Shown: in pieces, positions 19,863-27,799 of the stretch | How the letters are laid out: each line of letters opens with the position of its first letter | How positions within the stretch are numbered: position 1 is the stretch's first letter | DNA from: Pseudomonadota bacterium | GTDB taxonomy: Bacteria; Pseudomonadota; Gammaproteobacteria; Burkholderiales; Thiobacillaceae | Length of the DNA: 64,000 bases | Assembly (NCBI GenBank): GCA_021847835.1 | Contig: JAJZPR010000001.1 | Location: 62,001 to 126,000 of the forward strand | Reading direction: 5' to 3' | Notes under the pieces: generated by a model | What the model was told of the DNA's origin: nothing | Seen by the model: only the letters and a program-made list of their open reading frames with translations | Database searches by the model: none | Translations under genes and position numbers: made by a program

Positions 19863-20240
19863 TCAGAGCGGCAGCGGCGGTCGCCAGATGCCCGAGACAG
19901 GATCAGGCAGGAAAATCGGATGCGCGTTGACGAAATAAGGGAAGGGGCCGTTTGCGGGCAGGCTGGCGGCCGATATCGGAATCCCGATGACATGCGGGCT
20001 GCCCCCGGCGCAGTGTTGTCCTGCCTGGCAGTGCTCGCACGTTTCCCCGCCGGGCATGGCGGAATCGCAGCAATCCATCGCTCCGCCCGCGCCGTCTTCG
20101 GGCATGGCCATGGGCTGATCTCCGCGGCAGGACGGGCCGCTTTCCGCCAGGCGCGCCAGGCTTTGCGCGGGAACGAGCGCGCACAGCAGCAGGACGAGTA
20201 AAAACCTCAGACGATTCATCGCGGATAATCTAGCCTTCAT
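19863..20240 (-). CDS. Small exported Cys/Met/His-rich protein upstream of cusCBA
   Basis: About 125 residues, with a clear signal peptide ('MNRLRFLLVLLLCALVPAQSLA'). Starts at 20240 or 20219 are both possible, and neither has a strong ribosome site. The mature part is short and rich in Cys, Met and His ('MAMPEDGAGGAMDCCDSAMPGG', 'CEHCQAGQHCAGG'), a composition seen in small periplasmic copper-related proteins next to Cus pumps. It is the first gene of the minus-strand run, 66 nt before cusC. A copper-binding or sensing role is inferred from composition and position; I cannot name the family. Confidence 0.7.
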   Translation of the reverse strand: MKARLSAMNRLRFLLVLLLCALVPAQSLARLAESGPSCRGDQPMAMPEDGAGGAMDCCDSAMPGGETCEHCQAGQHCAGGSPHVIGIPISAASLPANGPFPYFVNAHPIFLPDPVSGIWRPPLPL

Positions 20241-20460
20241 TCGTTGCCCGCGCAACGGCCATCGTTTCGTTTTTTGGCAAACGATCTGCCCGGATTATCC
20301 GGAAACGAACCGGACTTTTTCGATGCGATGCGATTACATTATCCTGACAAGCGGCCATGAGCGCACTTTGCCTGCCCGTGCCGCGCCGGCAGACGGCATC
20401 CATATCGGGCGGAAATAAGCCATAATTGTGGCCAATGTCCAACTACGCCCAATAAGCTTG

Positions 20461-21069
20461 ATGAAGCTGATCACCTCACCCACCTCGCCGTTCGGCCGCA
20501 AGGTCCGCGTCGTATTGCTGGAAAAGAAAATTCCGTTCGAGCTCGTCCTCGACATTCCCTGGAACGCCGATACCCAGGTCGGCAACTACAATCCCCTGGG
20601 CAAGGTGCCGGTGCTGGTGCCGAAGGACGGCGAGACCCTGTTCGATTCGCGCGTGATCGTCGAATACCTGGAACACGTGAGCCCCGTGGGCCACCTGATT
20701 CCGCAGGATCCCACCTCGCGCATCCGGGTGCGCAAGATCGAGGCGCTGGCCGACGGCATCACCGATGCTGCGGCGCTGATCTTCGTCGAGTTCAAGCGCC
20801 CCGAGGCACAGCAGAGCCGCGACTGGATGCTGCGCCAGCAGACCAAGGTGTTCAAGGGCCTGGAAGCCCTGTCCGAAGCGCTGGGCGAGGGCACGCTGTT
20901 CGTCGGCAACAAGCTCACCCTGGCCGACATCGCCGCAGCCTGCTGCCTGGGCTATCTCGACTTCCGCTTCCCCGACATCAAATGGCGCGACACCCACGCC
21001 AACCTGGCGGCGTTCCACGAAAAAGTCGGCAGCCGGCCCAGTTTCAAGGAAACCGTTCCGGTCGCCTGA
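20461..21069 (+). CDS. Glutathione S-transferase family protein (YibF-like)
   Basis: A 202-residue cytosolic protein. The thioredoxin-like N-terminal domain has 'SPTSPFGRKVRVVLLEKKIPFEL', 'NPLGKVPVLV' with the cis-proline, and 'LFDSRVIVEYLE' for glutathione gamma-glutamyl binding (the usual E-S motif is D-S here). The helical C-terminal domain includes 'LTLADIAAACCLGYLDFRFP', the N-capping motif. The start at 20461 is chosen for this family N-terminus; an upstream in-frame codon would add only unstructured residues. A CATAAT hexamer about 30 nt upstream could be part of its promoter. Substrate unknown. Confidence 0.92.
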   Translation: MKLITSPTSPFGRKVRVVLLEKKIPFELVLDIPWNADTQVGNYNPLGKVPVLVPKDGETLFDSRVIVEYLEHVSPVGHLIPQDPTSRIRVRKIEALADGITDAAALIFVEFKRPEAQQSRDWMLRQQTKVFKGLEALSEALGEGTLFVGNKLTLADIAAACCLGYLDFRFPDIKWRDTHANLAAFHEKVGSRPSFKETVPVA

Positions 21070-21081
21070 ATGGAATAAGCG

Positions 21082-21621
21082 ATGACGGCGCCTGCGAAAC
21101 TCGAGACCGCAACCCTGGCGGGCGGCTGTTTCTGGTGCCTGGAGGCGGTGTTTCGCCGATTGAAAGGCGTGAACAGCGTGGTCTCCGGATACATGGGCGG
21201 TGCCACGCCGAACCCGACCTACCGCGAAGTCTGCGCCGGCGACACCGGGCATGCCGAAGTCGTGCAGATCAAGTACGACTCCACCGTCATCTCCTATGCC
21301 GATCTGCTCGAAGTCTTTTTTGCCATTCACGATCCCACCACGCTGAACCAGCAGGGCAGCGACCGCGGCACCCAGTACCGCTCGGCCATCTTCTACCACT
21401 CGCCCGAACAGCTGGCGGCGGCCGAAGCCGCCATCATGGCGCAACAGCCAGAGTGGCCCGATCCGATCGTCACTGAACTGACGGCTGCGGAAGCGTTCTA
21501 TCCGGCCGAGGACTACCACCAGGATTATTTTGCCAACAACACCTTTCAGCCCTATTGCCAGTTCGTGGTGGCGCCCAAGGTGAGGAAGGCAATAGAGAAG
21601 TTCGGTGACAGGATGGAGTAG
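21082..21621 (+). CDS. msrA: Peptide methionine sulfoxide reductase MsrA
   Basis: A 179-residue enzyme that reduces methionine-S-sulfoxide in proteins. The catalytic 'GGCFWCLEAVF' puts the nucleophilic Cys at residue 16. 'VVSGYMGGATPNPTYREVCAGDTGHAEVV' and 'HDPTTLNQQGSDRGTQYRS' are the core family motifs. The gene starts 12 nt after the glutathione transferase gene, so the two are probably co-transcribed and share an oxidative-stress theme. Confidence 0.96.
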   Translation: MTAPAKLETATLAGGCFWCLEAVFRRLKGVNSVVSGYMGGATPNPTYREVCAGDTGHAEVVQIKYDSTVISYADLLEVFFAIHDPTTLNQQGSDRGTQYRSAIFYHSPEQLAAAEAAIMAQQPEWPDPIVTELTAAEAFYPAEDYHQDYFANNTFQPYCQFVVAPKVRKAIEKFGDRME

Positions 21622-21626
21622 TCATC

Positions 21627-21678
21627 AGTCATCAGTTTTCAGTGATGTATGCTTTGCCTCTACTGACAACTGACAACT
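21627..21678. repeat. Imperfect inverted repeat between convergent genes
   Basis: Arms at 21627-21643 and 21662-21678 pair at 14 of 17 positions and consist of iterated CAGT/ACTG-like words. It lies between msrA and the convergent membrane hydrolase gene, so it may be a dispersed repeat serving as transcription barrier. Confidence 0.5.
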
Positions 21679-21684
21679 GCACTT

Positions 21685-22713
21685 TCAGCGGAAGGGCGTC
21701 ACTTGGCCGTCGCGGCCGAGGCGGTAGCTTTTCCACTCCGGCCCGCACAGGCCGAAGCGAAACGGGCTTTCGCGACCGGGCGCGGCAAATCGGAGGTCCT
21801 CGAACCACACGCATGATCCTTGCGGATGGTGGTCGATGCGGTACAGCGCAGGCGCGTCGGCAAACCAGCGGAAAAAGGCAAACTCGGGCCGCGCCCAGAT
21901 GTCGCGCGCCAGCAGGCCGTCCTCCCCATTGCCGAATTTCGCCGCGGTTTTCCAGCTTGCCAGATGCGGTGGCTGGAACTCCGCGAGCGTGCGTTCGAGC
22001 CAGTTGGCATCGAGCGGCGCCGATTGTTGCGTTTCGGCGTTCAGTTTCAGATGCGCGTAGTGATAGTGCTCCGGCTCGCGCACGATCACGGTCCAGTTGA
22101 AGGGCGAAATCGGCCTCGGCTCGGCGCTGACCTTCGCATTCCTCAAGCCTTCCGAGAGTGCGTAGGCTTTGCCGGCATCCAGGGCCTGCTGTTTCCAGTA
22201 GAACTGCGTGCCGATCCAGAGCATGACGAATAATGCGCTGAGTTGCGCGGCCTTGGGCGATGCCTTCCACCACAGGCAGCCCAGAAAGCCCAGCAGCAGG
22301 ATGAAGCTCATGAGCGGATCGATGATGAAAGTCGTGCCCAGCGAATAGGCCTCGCGCGTGAAGGGCGCGAACAGCTGGGTGCCGTAGCCGGTGATCCAGT
22401 CGCCGAAGATGTGCACCAGCAGCACCACGGCGGTGAGTCCGTAGAAGTCGCGCCAGCCGCCGGGCGACTTGAACATTTTGGCGAACAGCCACGACAGCAG
22501 CAGGGCCCACAGCGGCAGCATCAGCAGCGAATGGGTTTCGCCGCGATGGTGCATGAGATAGAGCTCGGAGGAAACCGGCGCCAGCACGATGTCCAGGTCC
22601 GGGAAGTTGGCGGCCAGCGCGCCGGCGATGTAGCGCGTGCGCATGGGCAGCTCGCGCGCCGACACCAGGCGGGCGGTGACGAGTCCGGACAGCGTGTGGG
22701 TCAGGTTGTCCAT
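21685..22713 (-). CDS. YdjM-like (DUF457) inner-membrane metal-dependent hydrolase
   Basis: A 342-residue membrane protein. The N-terminus 'MDNLTHTLSGLVTARLV' with the early His, 'LAANFPDLDIVL' and 'LMHHRGETHSLLMLPLWALL' are the conserved His/Asp-bearing motifs of the YdjM/DUF457 family, and several hydrophobic helices follow. A soluble C-terminal half of about 170 residues is less conserved. The biochemical function of the family is not established; some members are SOS-regulated. It reads away from the secretion island to its right. Confidence 0.85.
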   Translation of the reverse strand: MDNLTHTLSGLVTARLVSARELPMRTRYIAGALAANFPDLDIVLAPVSSELYLMHHRGETHSLLMLPLWALLLSWLFAKMFKSPGGWRDFYGLTAVVLLVHIFGDWITGYGTQLFAPFTREAYSLGTTFIIDPLMSFILLLGFLGCLWWKASPKAAQLSALFVMLWIGTQFYWKQQALDAGKAYALSEGLRNAKVSAEPRPISPFNWTVIVREPEHYHYAHLKLNAETQQSAPLDANWLERTLAEFQPPHLASWKTAAKFGNGEDGLLARDIWARPEFAFFRWFADAPALYRIDHHPQGSCVWFEDLRFAAPGRESPFRFGLCGPEWKSYRLGRDGQVTPFR

Positions 22714-22825
22714 GTTCTATGGAACCCGGAAATGCCCGGGAGTTCGGGCGATGAAAGCATTTTAACCACGGGGAGCACGGGGAAGGCGGATAAGTTGATG
22801 AGAAACCTGAATTCCTGACATCGCC

Positions 22826-22896
22826 CCCTCCCCACAGGTGGGGAGGGCCGGGGTGGGGAGATTCCCCCTCCCGACCTCCCCCGCTTGCGGGGGAGG
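22826..22896. repeat. Pair of GC-rich hairpin repeats
   Basis: Two hairpins: a 9-bp stem at 22826-22847 (CCCTCCCCA, loop CAGG) and a perfect 10-bp stem at 22875-22896 (CCTCCCCCGC, loop TT). The same CCTCCCC/GGGGAGG vocabulary recurs at 51.8-52.1 kb, so this is a dispersed intergenic repeat. Confidence 0.75.
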
Positions 22897-22930
22897 AGCC
22901 ATATCCTCCACGGAGTGGGCGGGCCGGGGT

Positions 22931-22955
22931 GTCAAGCTGTTTTGTTCCAGATTAA
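22931..22955 (+). repeat. Left copy of island-flanking direct repeat
   Basis: GTCAAGCTGTTTTGTT is followed by a nine-base stretch matching the right copy at 48025-48049 in all but three positions. The two copies, in the same orientation, bracket the complete secretion operon. Confidence 0.6.
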
Positions 22956-23032
22956 TAATCATTTCTCCCAAAGGAAGATCGGCATTCAAGACGGGCGGCG
23001 AGTTTTGTGGATAGTGGAATATATAAGTTGGC

Positions 23033-23063
23033 TTGACAAATCGTTTTTTGGTGTGGGAAATTA
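23033..23063 (+). promoter_or_regulatory. Candidate sigma70 promoter of the type I secretion operon
   Basis: A perfect TTGACA at 23033-23038 precedes a weaker -10 candidate near 23057-23063 (AAATTA-like, spacing slightly long). It lies 30-60 nt upstream of the riboswitch and in the same orientation. The -35 is clear; the -10 is uncertain. Confidence 0.45.
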
Positions 23064-23094
23064 GCCCTCGCGCAAGTTCAAAAAATTGCGTGGG

Positions 23095-23180
23095 GTTCTG
23101 AAAAGGCAAACTCATCGAAAGGTGAGGGCGCAAAGTCACCGGCCTAAGGGAGTATCTACGGCGGCGGGACTGCCAGATCA
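23095..23180 (+). promoter_or_regulatory. Cyclic-di-GMP-I (GEMM) riboswitch aptamer
   Basis: The aptamer core is recognisable by eye. GGCAAAC at 23105-23111 is followed by a 6-bp stem CTCATC/GGTGAG closed by a GAAA tetraloop (23111-23126). Then come GCGCAAAG and ACCGGCCTAAGG (tetraloop-receptor side), and a second hairpin ending with GGCGGCGGGACTGCC, which covaries with the Vibrio Vc2 element (GGTAGCGGGGTTACC). These are the conserved blocks of the GEMM-I class that binds cyclic-di-GMP. It sits about 220 nt before the ABC exporter start on the same strand, so it should control the whole secretion/RTX operon. On/off direction cannot be read from sequence. ACCTCC at 23197-23202, just past the aptamer, is complementary to the exporter's ribosome site GGAGGT (23388-23393). 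Confidence 0.88.
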
Positions 23181-23398
23181 GTACTTTCGTCATGGCACCT
23201 CCTGCCTGTCCACTCCTATTCCCGAATTCCGGGAGCATTCGCCTGCATGCACGCAGTGCACAGCCCGACTTGCGTACCTGATCAACTGAGTTCGATAACG
23301 ACAGAACCGTAAGTTGCGGAGCCGAAAATAACGGGCCTCAAGGCTCACCAAAAACAAATGAGGGCTGCCAGATAAAAGCCGGCAGTGGGAGGTACGAA

Positions 23399-25615
23399 GT
23401 GCAAGTTGCGGTTCATGAACCGGACGCTGGCAGTTCGTCCGTAGCAAATGGCATTGCCACGCCCATTGAAAGGGGCATGGAGATGGAGGACATGCTCTGG
23501 CTTCTGGGAAGCCTGTGCAACCTCCATCGCATTCCATTTGATTCCAATCTTGTCGTTCAGCAGTTTCCGCCGCCATGCAGCCTGGCGACACTGCATGAGG
23601 CGTGCCGTTCGTTCGGCTTCAAAACCGGCGCCCGATCCCTTGACGGCATCAATTGGCAGAAGGTGCCATTGCCGGCGATCGGCTTTGTTCGCGATCCTTC
23701 ATCTCAGTCCAACATACCTGCGCTCATCCTGAAGTGTGACGGGCAGAACCTCATCTATTTCCGGCGCAATGCCCGCGAGCCGGAAACGCTGGCCTTGGCT
23801 GATATCAACAGCCGATTGCAGCCCGAACTGGTACTCATAGCCAGGGAATCGGCAGGCAAGGGGGAGGACGAGGAAATACCCGGTTTCGAGGCCGGCAAGA
23901 AGCCCTTCGGCTTCCGCTGGTTCGTCCCGGAACTGCTCAAGCACAAGCACATCTGGCGCGATGTCCTGATCGCTTCGTTCGCCATCCAGCTGGTCGGGCT
24001 TGCCACGCCGCTTTTCACCCAGGTCATCATCGACAAGGTCATCGTTCACCAGAGCGAAAGCACCCTCATGGTGCTCGGCGTCGCCCTGGTCATGTTCATG
24101 CTGTTCACCAGCATCATGACCTGGCTGCGCCAGTACCTGGTGCTGCATACCGGCAACCGCATCGATGCCGTGCTCGGCAGCCAGGTGCTGCGCCACCTGC
24201 TGCGGCTGCCTTTGCCCTATTTCGAGCATCGGCCGACCGGCACCCTGGTGGCCCGCCTGCAGGGGGTGGAGACCATCCGCGAATTCGTGTCCGGTGCGGC
24301 CGTCACGCTCATCCTGGATCTGCCCTTCCTGCTGATCTTCCTGGCCGTGATGTTCTGGTACTCCTGGCAGTTGTCCCTCATCGCGGTCGGGCTGCTCACG
24401 CTCATCGGCATCATCAGCCTGCTCATGGTTCCGGTTTTCCGCGAGCGGCTGAATACGCAATTCATGCTGGGCGCGCGCAACCAGGCTTTCCTGACCGAAT
24501 ATCTCTCCGGCATGGCCACGGTGAAATCCCTGCAAATGGAGCCGGATGTCGACCGCAAATATGGCGGCATCCTGGCCCAATACCTTGCCGCCGGGTTCAG
24601 CACCAAGCTGGCCGGCAATACCTACAACGTCGTGGCCAACGGACTGGAACAGACCATGACGCTTTCCATCCTCATCGTCGGCGCGCTTATCGTCATGCAA
24701 AACGAAGGCTTCACCATCGGCATGCTGGTCGCCTTCCAGATGTTCGCCAGCCGCATGAGCCAGCCCATGCTCAGGCTCGTTGGGCTGTGGCAGGAGTTCC
24801 AGCAGGCGGACATCGCCGTCAAGCGCCTCGGCGACATCCTCGACATGCCGCAGGAACCCCATACGCTCACGCCCAACCGGGAAAACGCCGGCAACGGCCG
24901 CATCGAGCTGTCTGGCCTTGGTTTCCGCTATTCGGAAAACCATCCCTGGCTTTACCGCAATCTCAACCTCACGCTCAAACCCGGGCATCTCACCGTGCTC
25001 ATGGGGCCTTCAGGCTCGGGCAAGAGCACGCTCGCCAAATTGCTGATGGGCTTCTACCTGCCGCAGGAGGGACAGATCAAGCTCGACGGCAAGGAAATCC
25101 GCACGCTTGCCGCCAACGAGCTGCGCGGCGCCTTCGGGGTCGTGCCGCAGGAAACCGTGCTTTTCTCAGGCACGGTTTACGACAACCTCGCCATGGCCCA
25201 ACCCCACGCCAGCTTCGAGGACATCATCGAAGCCTGCAAGGCCGCCGAGATCCACGACGTGATCGAGGCGCTGCCCAAGGGCTACCAGACCGAGCTGGGC
25301 GAGCACGGCGTCGGCCTGTCCGGCGGGCAGCGCCAACGCATCGCCATCGCACGCGCGCTGCTCAAGAAGCCCAGGATACTGATCTTCGACGAGGCCGCTT
25401 CCAATCTGGACCACCACACCGCCGAAGGTTTCGCCAAAACCATCAATGGCCTCAAAGGCAAGGCCACCATGCTCTTCATTGCCCACCAGATACCCCGGGG
25501 CCTGCAGGTGGACGAAGTGCTTTCCTTCGGGCCCCGCCAGCAGGCGACGCGGATGGAGGTGGTGGAGGATGAACGCCAAAAGCCGAAAGAAGAGGCGCCC
25601 CAGAATGGAGAATGA
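23399..25615 (+). CDS. Type I secretion ABC exporter (HlyB/LapB-like)
   Basis: A 738-residue inner-membrane exporter. GTG at 23399 is chosen because GGGAGG lies 6 nt upstream. Residues about 27-150 form a C39-like domain without a catalytic Cys-His pair, as in exporters of RTX proteins. A six-helix membrane domain follows. The nucleotide-binding domain has Walker A 'GPSGSGKST' (from residue 536), signature 'LSGGQRQR' (from 640), Walker B 'ILIFDEA' and switch histidine in 'IAHQ'. It should pair with the HlyD protein 21 kb downstream and an unlinked TolC to secrete the RTX proteins between them. It is the first gene after the riboswitch and overlaps the next start by 11 nt. Confidence 0.95.
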   Translation: MQVAVHEPDAGSSSVANGIATPIERGMEMEDMLWLLGSLCNLHRIPFDSNLVVQQFPPPCSLATLHEACRSFGFKTGARSLDGINWQKVPLPAIGFVRDPSSQSNIPALILKCDGQNLIYFRRNAREPETLALADINSRLQPELVLIARESAGKGEDEEIPGFEAGKKPFGFRWFVPELLKHKHIWRDVLIASFAIQLVGLATPLFTQVIIDKVIVHQSESTLMVLGVALVMFMLFTSIMTWLRQYLVLHTGNRIDAVLGSQVLRHLLRLPLPYFEHRPTGTLVARLQGVETIREFVSGAAVTLILDLPFLLIFLAVMFWYSWQLSLIAVGLLTLIGIISLLMVPVFRERLNTQFMLGARNQAFLTEYLSGMATVKSLQMEPDVDRKYGGILAQYLAAGFSTKLAGNTYNVVANGLEQTMTLSILIVGALIVMQNEGFTIGMLVAFQMFASRMSQPMLRLVGLWQEFQQADIAVKRLGDILDMPQEPHTLTPNRENAGNGRIELSGLGFRYSENHPWLYRNLNLTLKPGHLTVLMGPSGSGKSTLAKLLMGFYLPQEGQIKLDGKEIRTLAANELRGAFGVVPQETVLFSGTVYDNLAMAQPHASFEDIIEACKAAEIHDVIEALPKGYQTELGEHGVGLSGGQRQRIAIARALLKKPRILIFDEAASNLDHHTAEGFAKTINGLKGKATMLFIAHQIPRGLQVDEVLSFGPRQQATRMEVVEDERQKPKEEAPQNGE

Positions 25616-26783
25616 CAAGCCCATGCCGAATGATCCGGCGTACAACGAGCCGCAGTGGTATCTGCTGGTTGGCGAACGCGAATTGGGCCCGTTCAACCTG
25701 GCCCAGATCAGACGCTTCGCTGACAAGGGCATGCTCACGAGAGAATCCACCTTGCGCAATGCCGAGGATGGTAGCCGCGTATCCGCCGGCAGCATCGCTG
25801 GCCTGTTTGAGCAGCCCTCCTGCTCGCGGGAATCCATGCCGCAGGACACCCCCATGTTCCGCGAACAGCGCGTCGCCTTCCAGACCTTCGCCGCAGGTGC
25901 CGACCCACAGCGCCTGGGCAAGGGCAGCAGCATTTTCACCGCCGATCCCGACCATCAGGCCATCTTCGGCTCCGGCAATGACGATGCGCTGTTTGGGCAG
26001 GAAACCGGCGGCCACTTCTATGGCGGCGCCGGCGACGACACCCTCGAAGGCAAAGGCGGCAACGACACCCTTATCGGTGGCGTGGGTTTTGACACCTACC
26101 TAATCAACCCTGGCGACGGCTACGACACCATCCTCGATACCGATGGGCAGGGCGTTGTCAGCATTGGCGGGATTCAAGCCAAAGGCAGCGCCACCGGAGG
26201 GCTCGATCAGAAGAAATGGATCCAGGTCGGCAACGTCTGGCAGGACCAGACGAACGGCATTGCCTATGCGCTGGTTAACCAGGCCGATGGCAGCCAGACC
26301 CTGCTCATCCGCGACCTGAGTGGCAGCACGGTTGAAATCAAAGACTGGTCGGAAAACGAACTTGGCATCACACTCGGCGCAGGCAGCGCGCCCGCGGTTG
26401 CCCAGTTGCCCGTTACCTCCCTCACCCTCAGCGGTGACCTCAAGCCTGCCGACACCGATCCTGCCGCCGCCGGCGTGCAGGCCGCCTACGACGACCTCGG
26501 CAATATCATCGTCGGGACGGAGGCCGACCCCGGCCGTGACATCCTGCGCGGCGGCAGCGGCGACGACCAGCTTTACGGCGAAGAGCACATCACCGACCTT
26601 TCCGCCCACTTCCAGAGCAGCGAAACCCAGGCCGGCTGCGGTGCCCGAGGCGACTGGCTCAGCGGCGGCAGCGGTGATGACATCCTTGTTGGAAGCGCGG
26701 GCAACGACGTGCTGCTGGGCTGGGTGGGCCAAGACCTCCTCATCGGCGGAGCGGGGGATGACGAATGGAGACTGGCTGCATGA
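25605..26783 (+). CDS. Truncated RTX protein with N-terminal GYF-like domain
   Basis: A 392-residue protein. Residues about 17-65 ('WYLLVGERELGPFNLAQIRR' ... 'SRVSAGSIAGLF') match the GYF_2/DUF4339 domain. RTX nonapeptides follow ('GSGNDDALFG', '[20 protein letters not shown]'), then a module ending '[20 protein letters not shown]' that is shared at DNA level with the two other RTX genes here. The match with the giant gene continues to about its position 33180; this protein then stops abruptly with 'EWRLAA'. It lacks the large repeat region and the C-terminal secretion end of the giant. I read it as a displaced N-terminal remnant, though a small secreted protein cannot be excluded. Start at 25605; 25623 is an alternative. 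Confidence 0.8.
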   Translation: MENDKPMPNDPAYNEPQWYLLVGERELGPFNLAQIRRFADKGMLTRESTLRNAEDGSRVSAGSIAGLFEQPSCSRESMPQDTPMFREQRVAFQTFAAGADPQRLGKGSSIFTADPDHQAIFGSGNDDALFGQETGGHFYGGAGDDTLEGKGGNDTLIGGVGFDTYLINPGDGYDTILDTDGQGVVSIGGIQAKGSATGGLDQKKWIQVGNVWQDQTNGIAYALVNQADGSQTLLIRDLSGSTVEIKDWSENELGITLGAGSAPAVAQLPVTSLTLSGDLKPADTDPAAAGVQAAYDDLGNIIVGTEADPGRDILRGGSGDDQLYGEEHITDLSAHFQSSETQAGCGARGDWLSGGSGDDILVGSAGNDVLLGWVGQDLLIGGAGDDEWRLAA

Positions 26784-26910
26784 CCAAGGATGCCAGGATG
26801 AAGAACCGGCTGTAGCCAATTCTTCGGCCTATGTTTTTGGCATATATGGCGGCTTACACTGAAAAAATCCCCGTGCGCAATGCCGGGAAACAAGAAACAA
26901 GGGGGAGTTT

Positions 26911-27048
26911 ATGAAGGGCATTCCAATTTCGCAGCCCGGCTGTGGTTTCAGGGCGTTTGCTTGCCAGATGGGTGGGCTGGGCAGCGGTGGCAAGGACATC
27001 ATTTTGCAGTAGGTGGGGAATGACAAGGAATGGAAGCTTGCGGCATGA
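26911..27048 (+). pseudogene. Decayed RTX tail / cassette-junction remnant
   Basis: An ATG at 26911 with GGGGGAG upstream opens 33 codons ending in TAG; the same frame continues past it with 'GLGSGGKDIILQ', stop, then 'VGNDKEWKLAA' and TGA. The last part repeats the tail 'EWRLAA' of the preceding RTX gene. The following bases (CAAGG, then AGGATGAAGAAC) repeat the sequence just after 26783, where ATGAAGAAC at 26798 leads only to a 5-codon dead frame (MKNRL, stop at 26815). So 26784-27061 holds a duplicated, decayed tail-plus-next-gene junction. The remaining bases show no gene. Confidence 0.55.
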
Positions 27049-27061
27049 ACAAGGGGCAAGG

Positions 27062-27778
27062 ATGAAGAACTGGTTGTTGGGAATTTCACTGATGGTATTG
27101 GGAGGCGGCATGAGCGCATGCGCTGGTGGAACAAGCTGGAAAGAGGAGGTATTGCTGCATGACGGAAGCAGACTTATCGTCGAGCGGTCGGTTGTCCGCA
27201 AAGGTCGGCATGAACCCTTCCAGAGGCCACCCATCGGAGAAGAAAGCCTGAGCTTTAAGCACCCAGTCACACATGAGCGCATTCGCTGGAAGGATGAGTA
27301 TGGCGACGATTTGGGGATGTCCAACTTCGGACTGCTGATGCTGGAAATCGACCAGAAGGCTGCCTATATCGTCGTAGAGCCGAGGGGCTGCCTGTCGTAC
27401 AACAAATGGGGCCGGCCAAATCCGCCTTACGTCGTATTCAAATTCCAGGGCGGTGACTGGAAGCGCATCGCATTGCAGGAATTGCCTACCAGATTCAAGA
27501 CGCCCAATCTGATTATGTCCTCGCCCGACGATGCGGCGAAGCAGGCCGGGGGAGGCCTGATAACCGCGGAGAAGGTGGACCAGATCAACAACAACGGCCC
27601 CTTCTCTGCGGCCTACCCACAGCCCCCTCAGTACAAGACTATTCTGCGGGAGCCCTACCCGACGGCAGCAGGAGGGTGTCCTGTGATGGTGAGGATAAAA
27701 GGCGGATGGGAGTCGCCCGGCGGATCCAAGGCACCCATACCCATCAAGCCAGCAATTCCAAACGAAACGACAAAGTAA
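27062..27778 (+). CDS. Lipoprotein of unknown function, candidate protective partner of the downstream lipase
   Basis: A 238-residue protein starting with ATG at 27062 (AAGG just upstream). 'MKNWLLGISLMVLGGGMSAC' is a lipoprotein signal with a somewhat weak lipobox (MSAC). The mature part has no motif I recognise; it contains 'YIVVEPRGCLSYNKWGRPNP' and a Pro-rich C-terminus. It lies 21 nt before the lipase-RTX gene. Lipoprotein immunity proteins are known next to type VI phospholipase effectors (Tle/Tli pairs); by analogy this may protect the cell from the adjacent lipase. That role is inference from position only. Confidence 0.85.
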   Translation: MKNWLLGISLMVLGGGMSACAGGTSWKEEVLLHDGSRLIVERSVVRKGRHEPFQRPPIGEESLSFKHPVTHERIRWKDEYGDDLGMSNFGLLMLEIDQKAAYIVVEPRGCLSYNKWGRPNPPYVVFKFQGGDWKRIALQELPTRFKTPNLIMSSPDDAAKQAGGGLITAEKVDQINNNGPFSAAYPQPPQYKTILREPYPTAAGGCPVMVRIKGGWESPGGSKAPIPIKPAIPNETTK

Positions 27779-27799
27779 ACCGAAACCGAGGAGATCATC

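Noticed and set aside
22243..22818. Plus-strand open frame of about 190 codons opposite the YdjM-like gene
   Set aside because: Gln/His/Arg-rich translation antisense to a well-supported membrane protein with conserved His motifs.
23020..23045. Possible sigma54 promoter around TTGGCTTGACAAATCG
   Set aside because: The GG and GC elements are not at the required 10-bp spacing; the sigma70 -35 box is a better reading.
26911..27012. 33-codon frame with a strong ribosome site as a functional small gene or peptide
   Set aside because: The same frame continues after the TAG into a copy of the RTX tail, so a broken RTX remnant explains it better.
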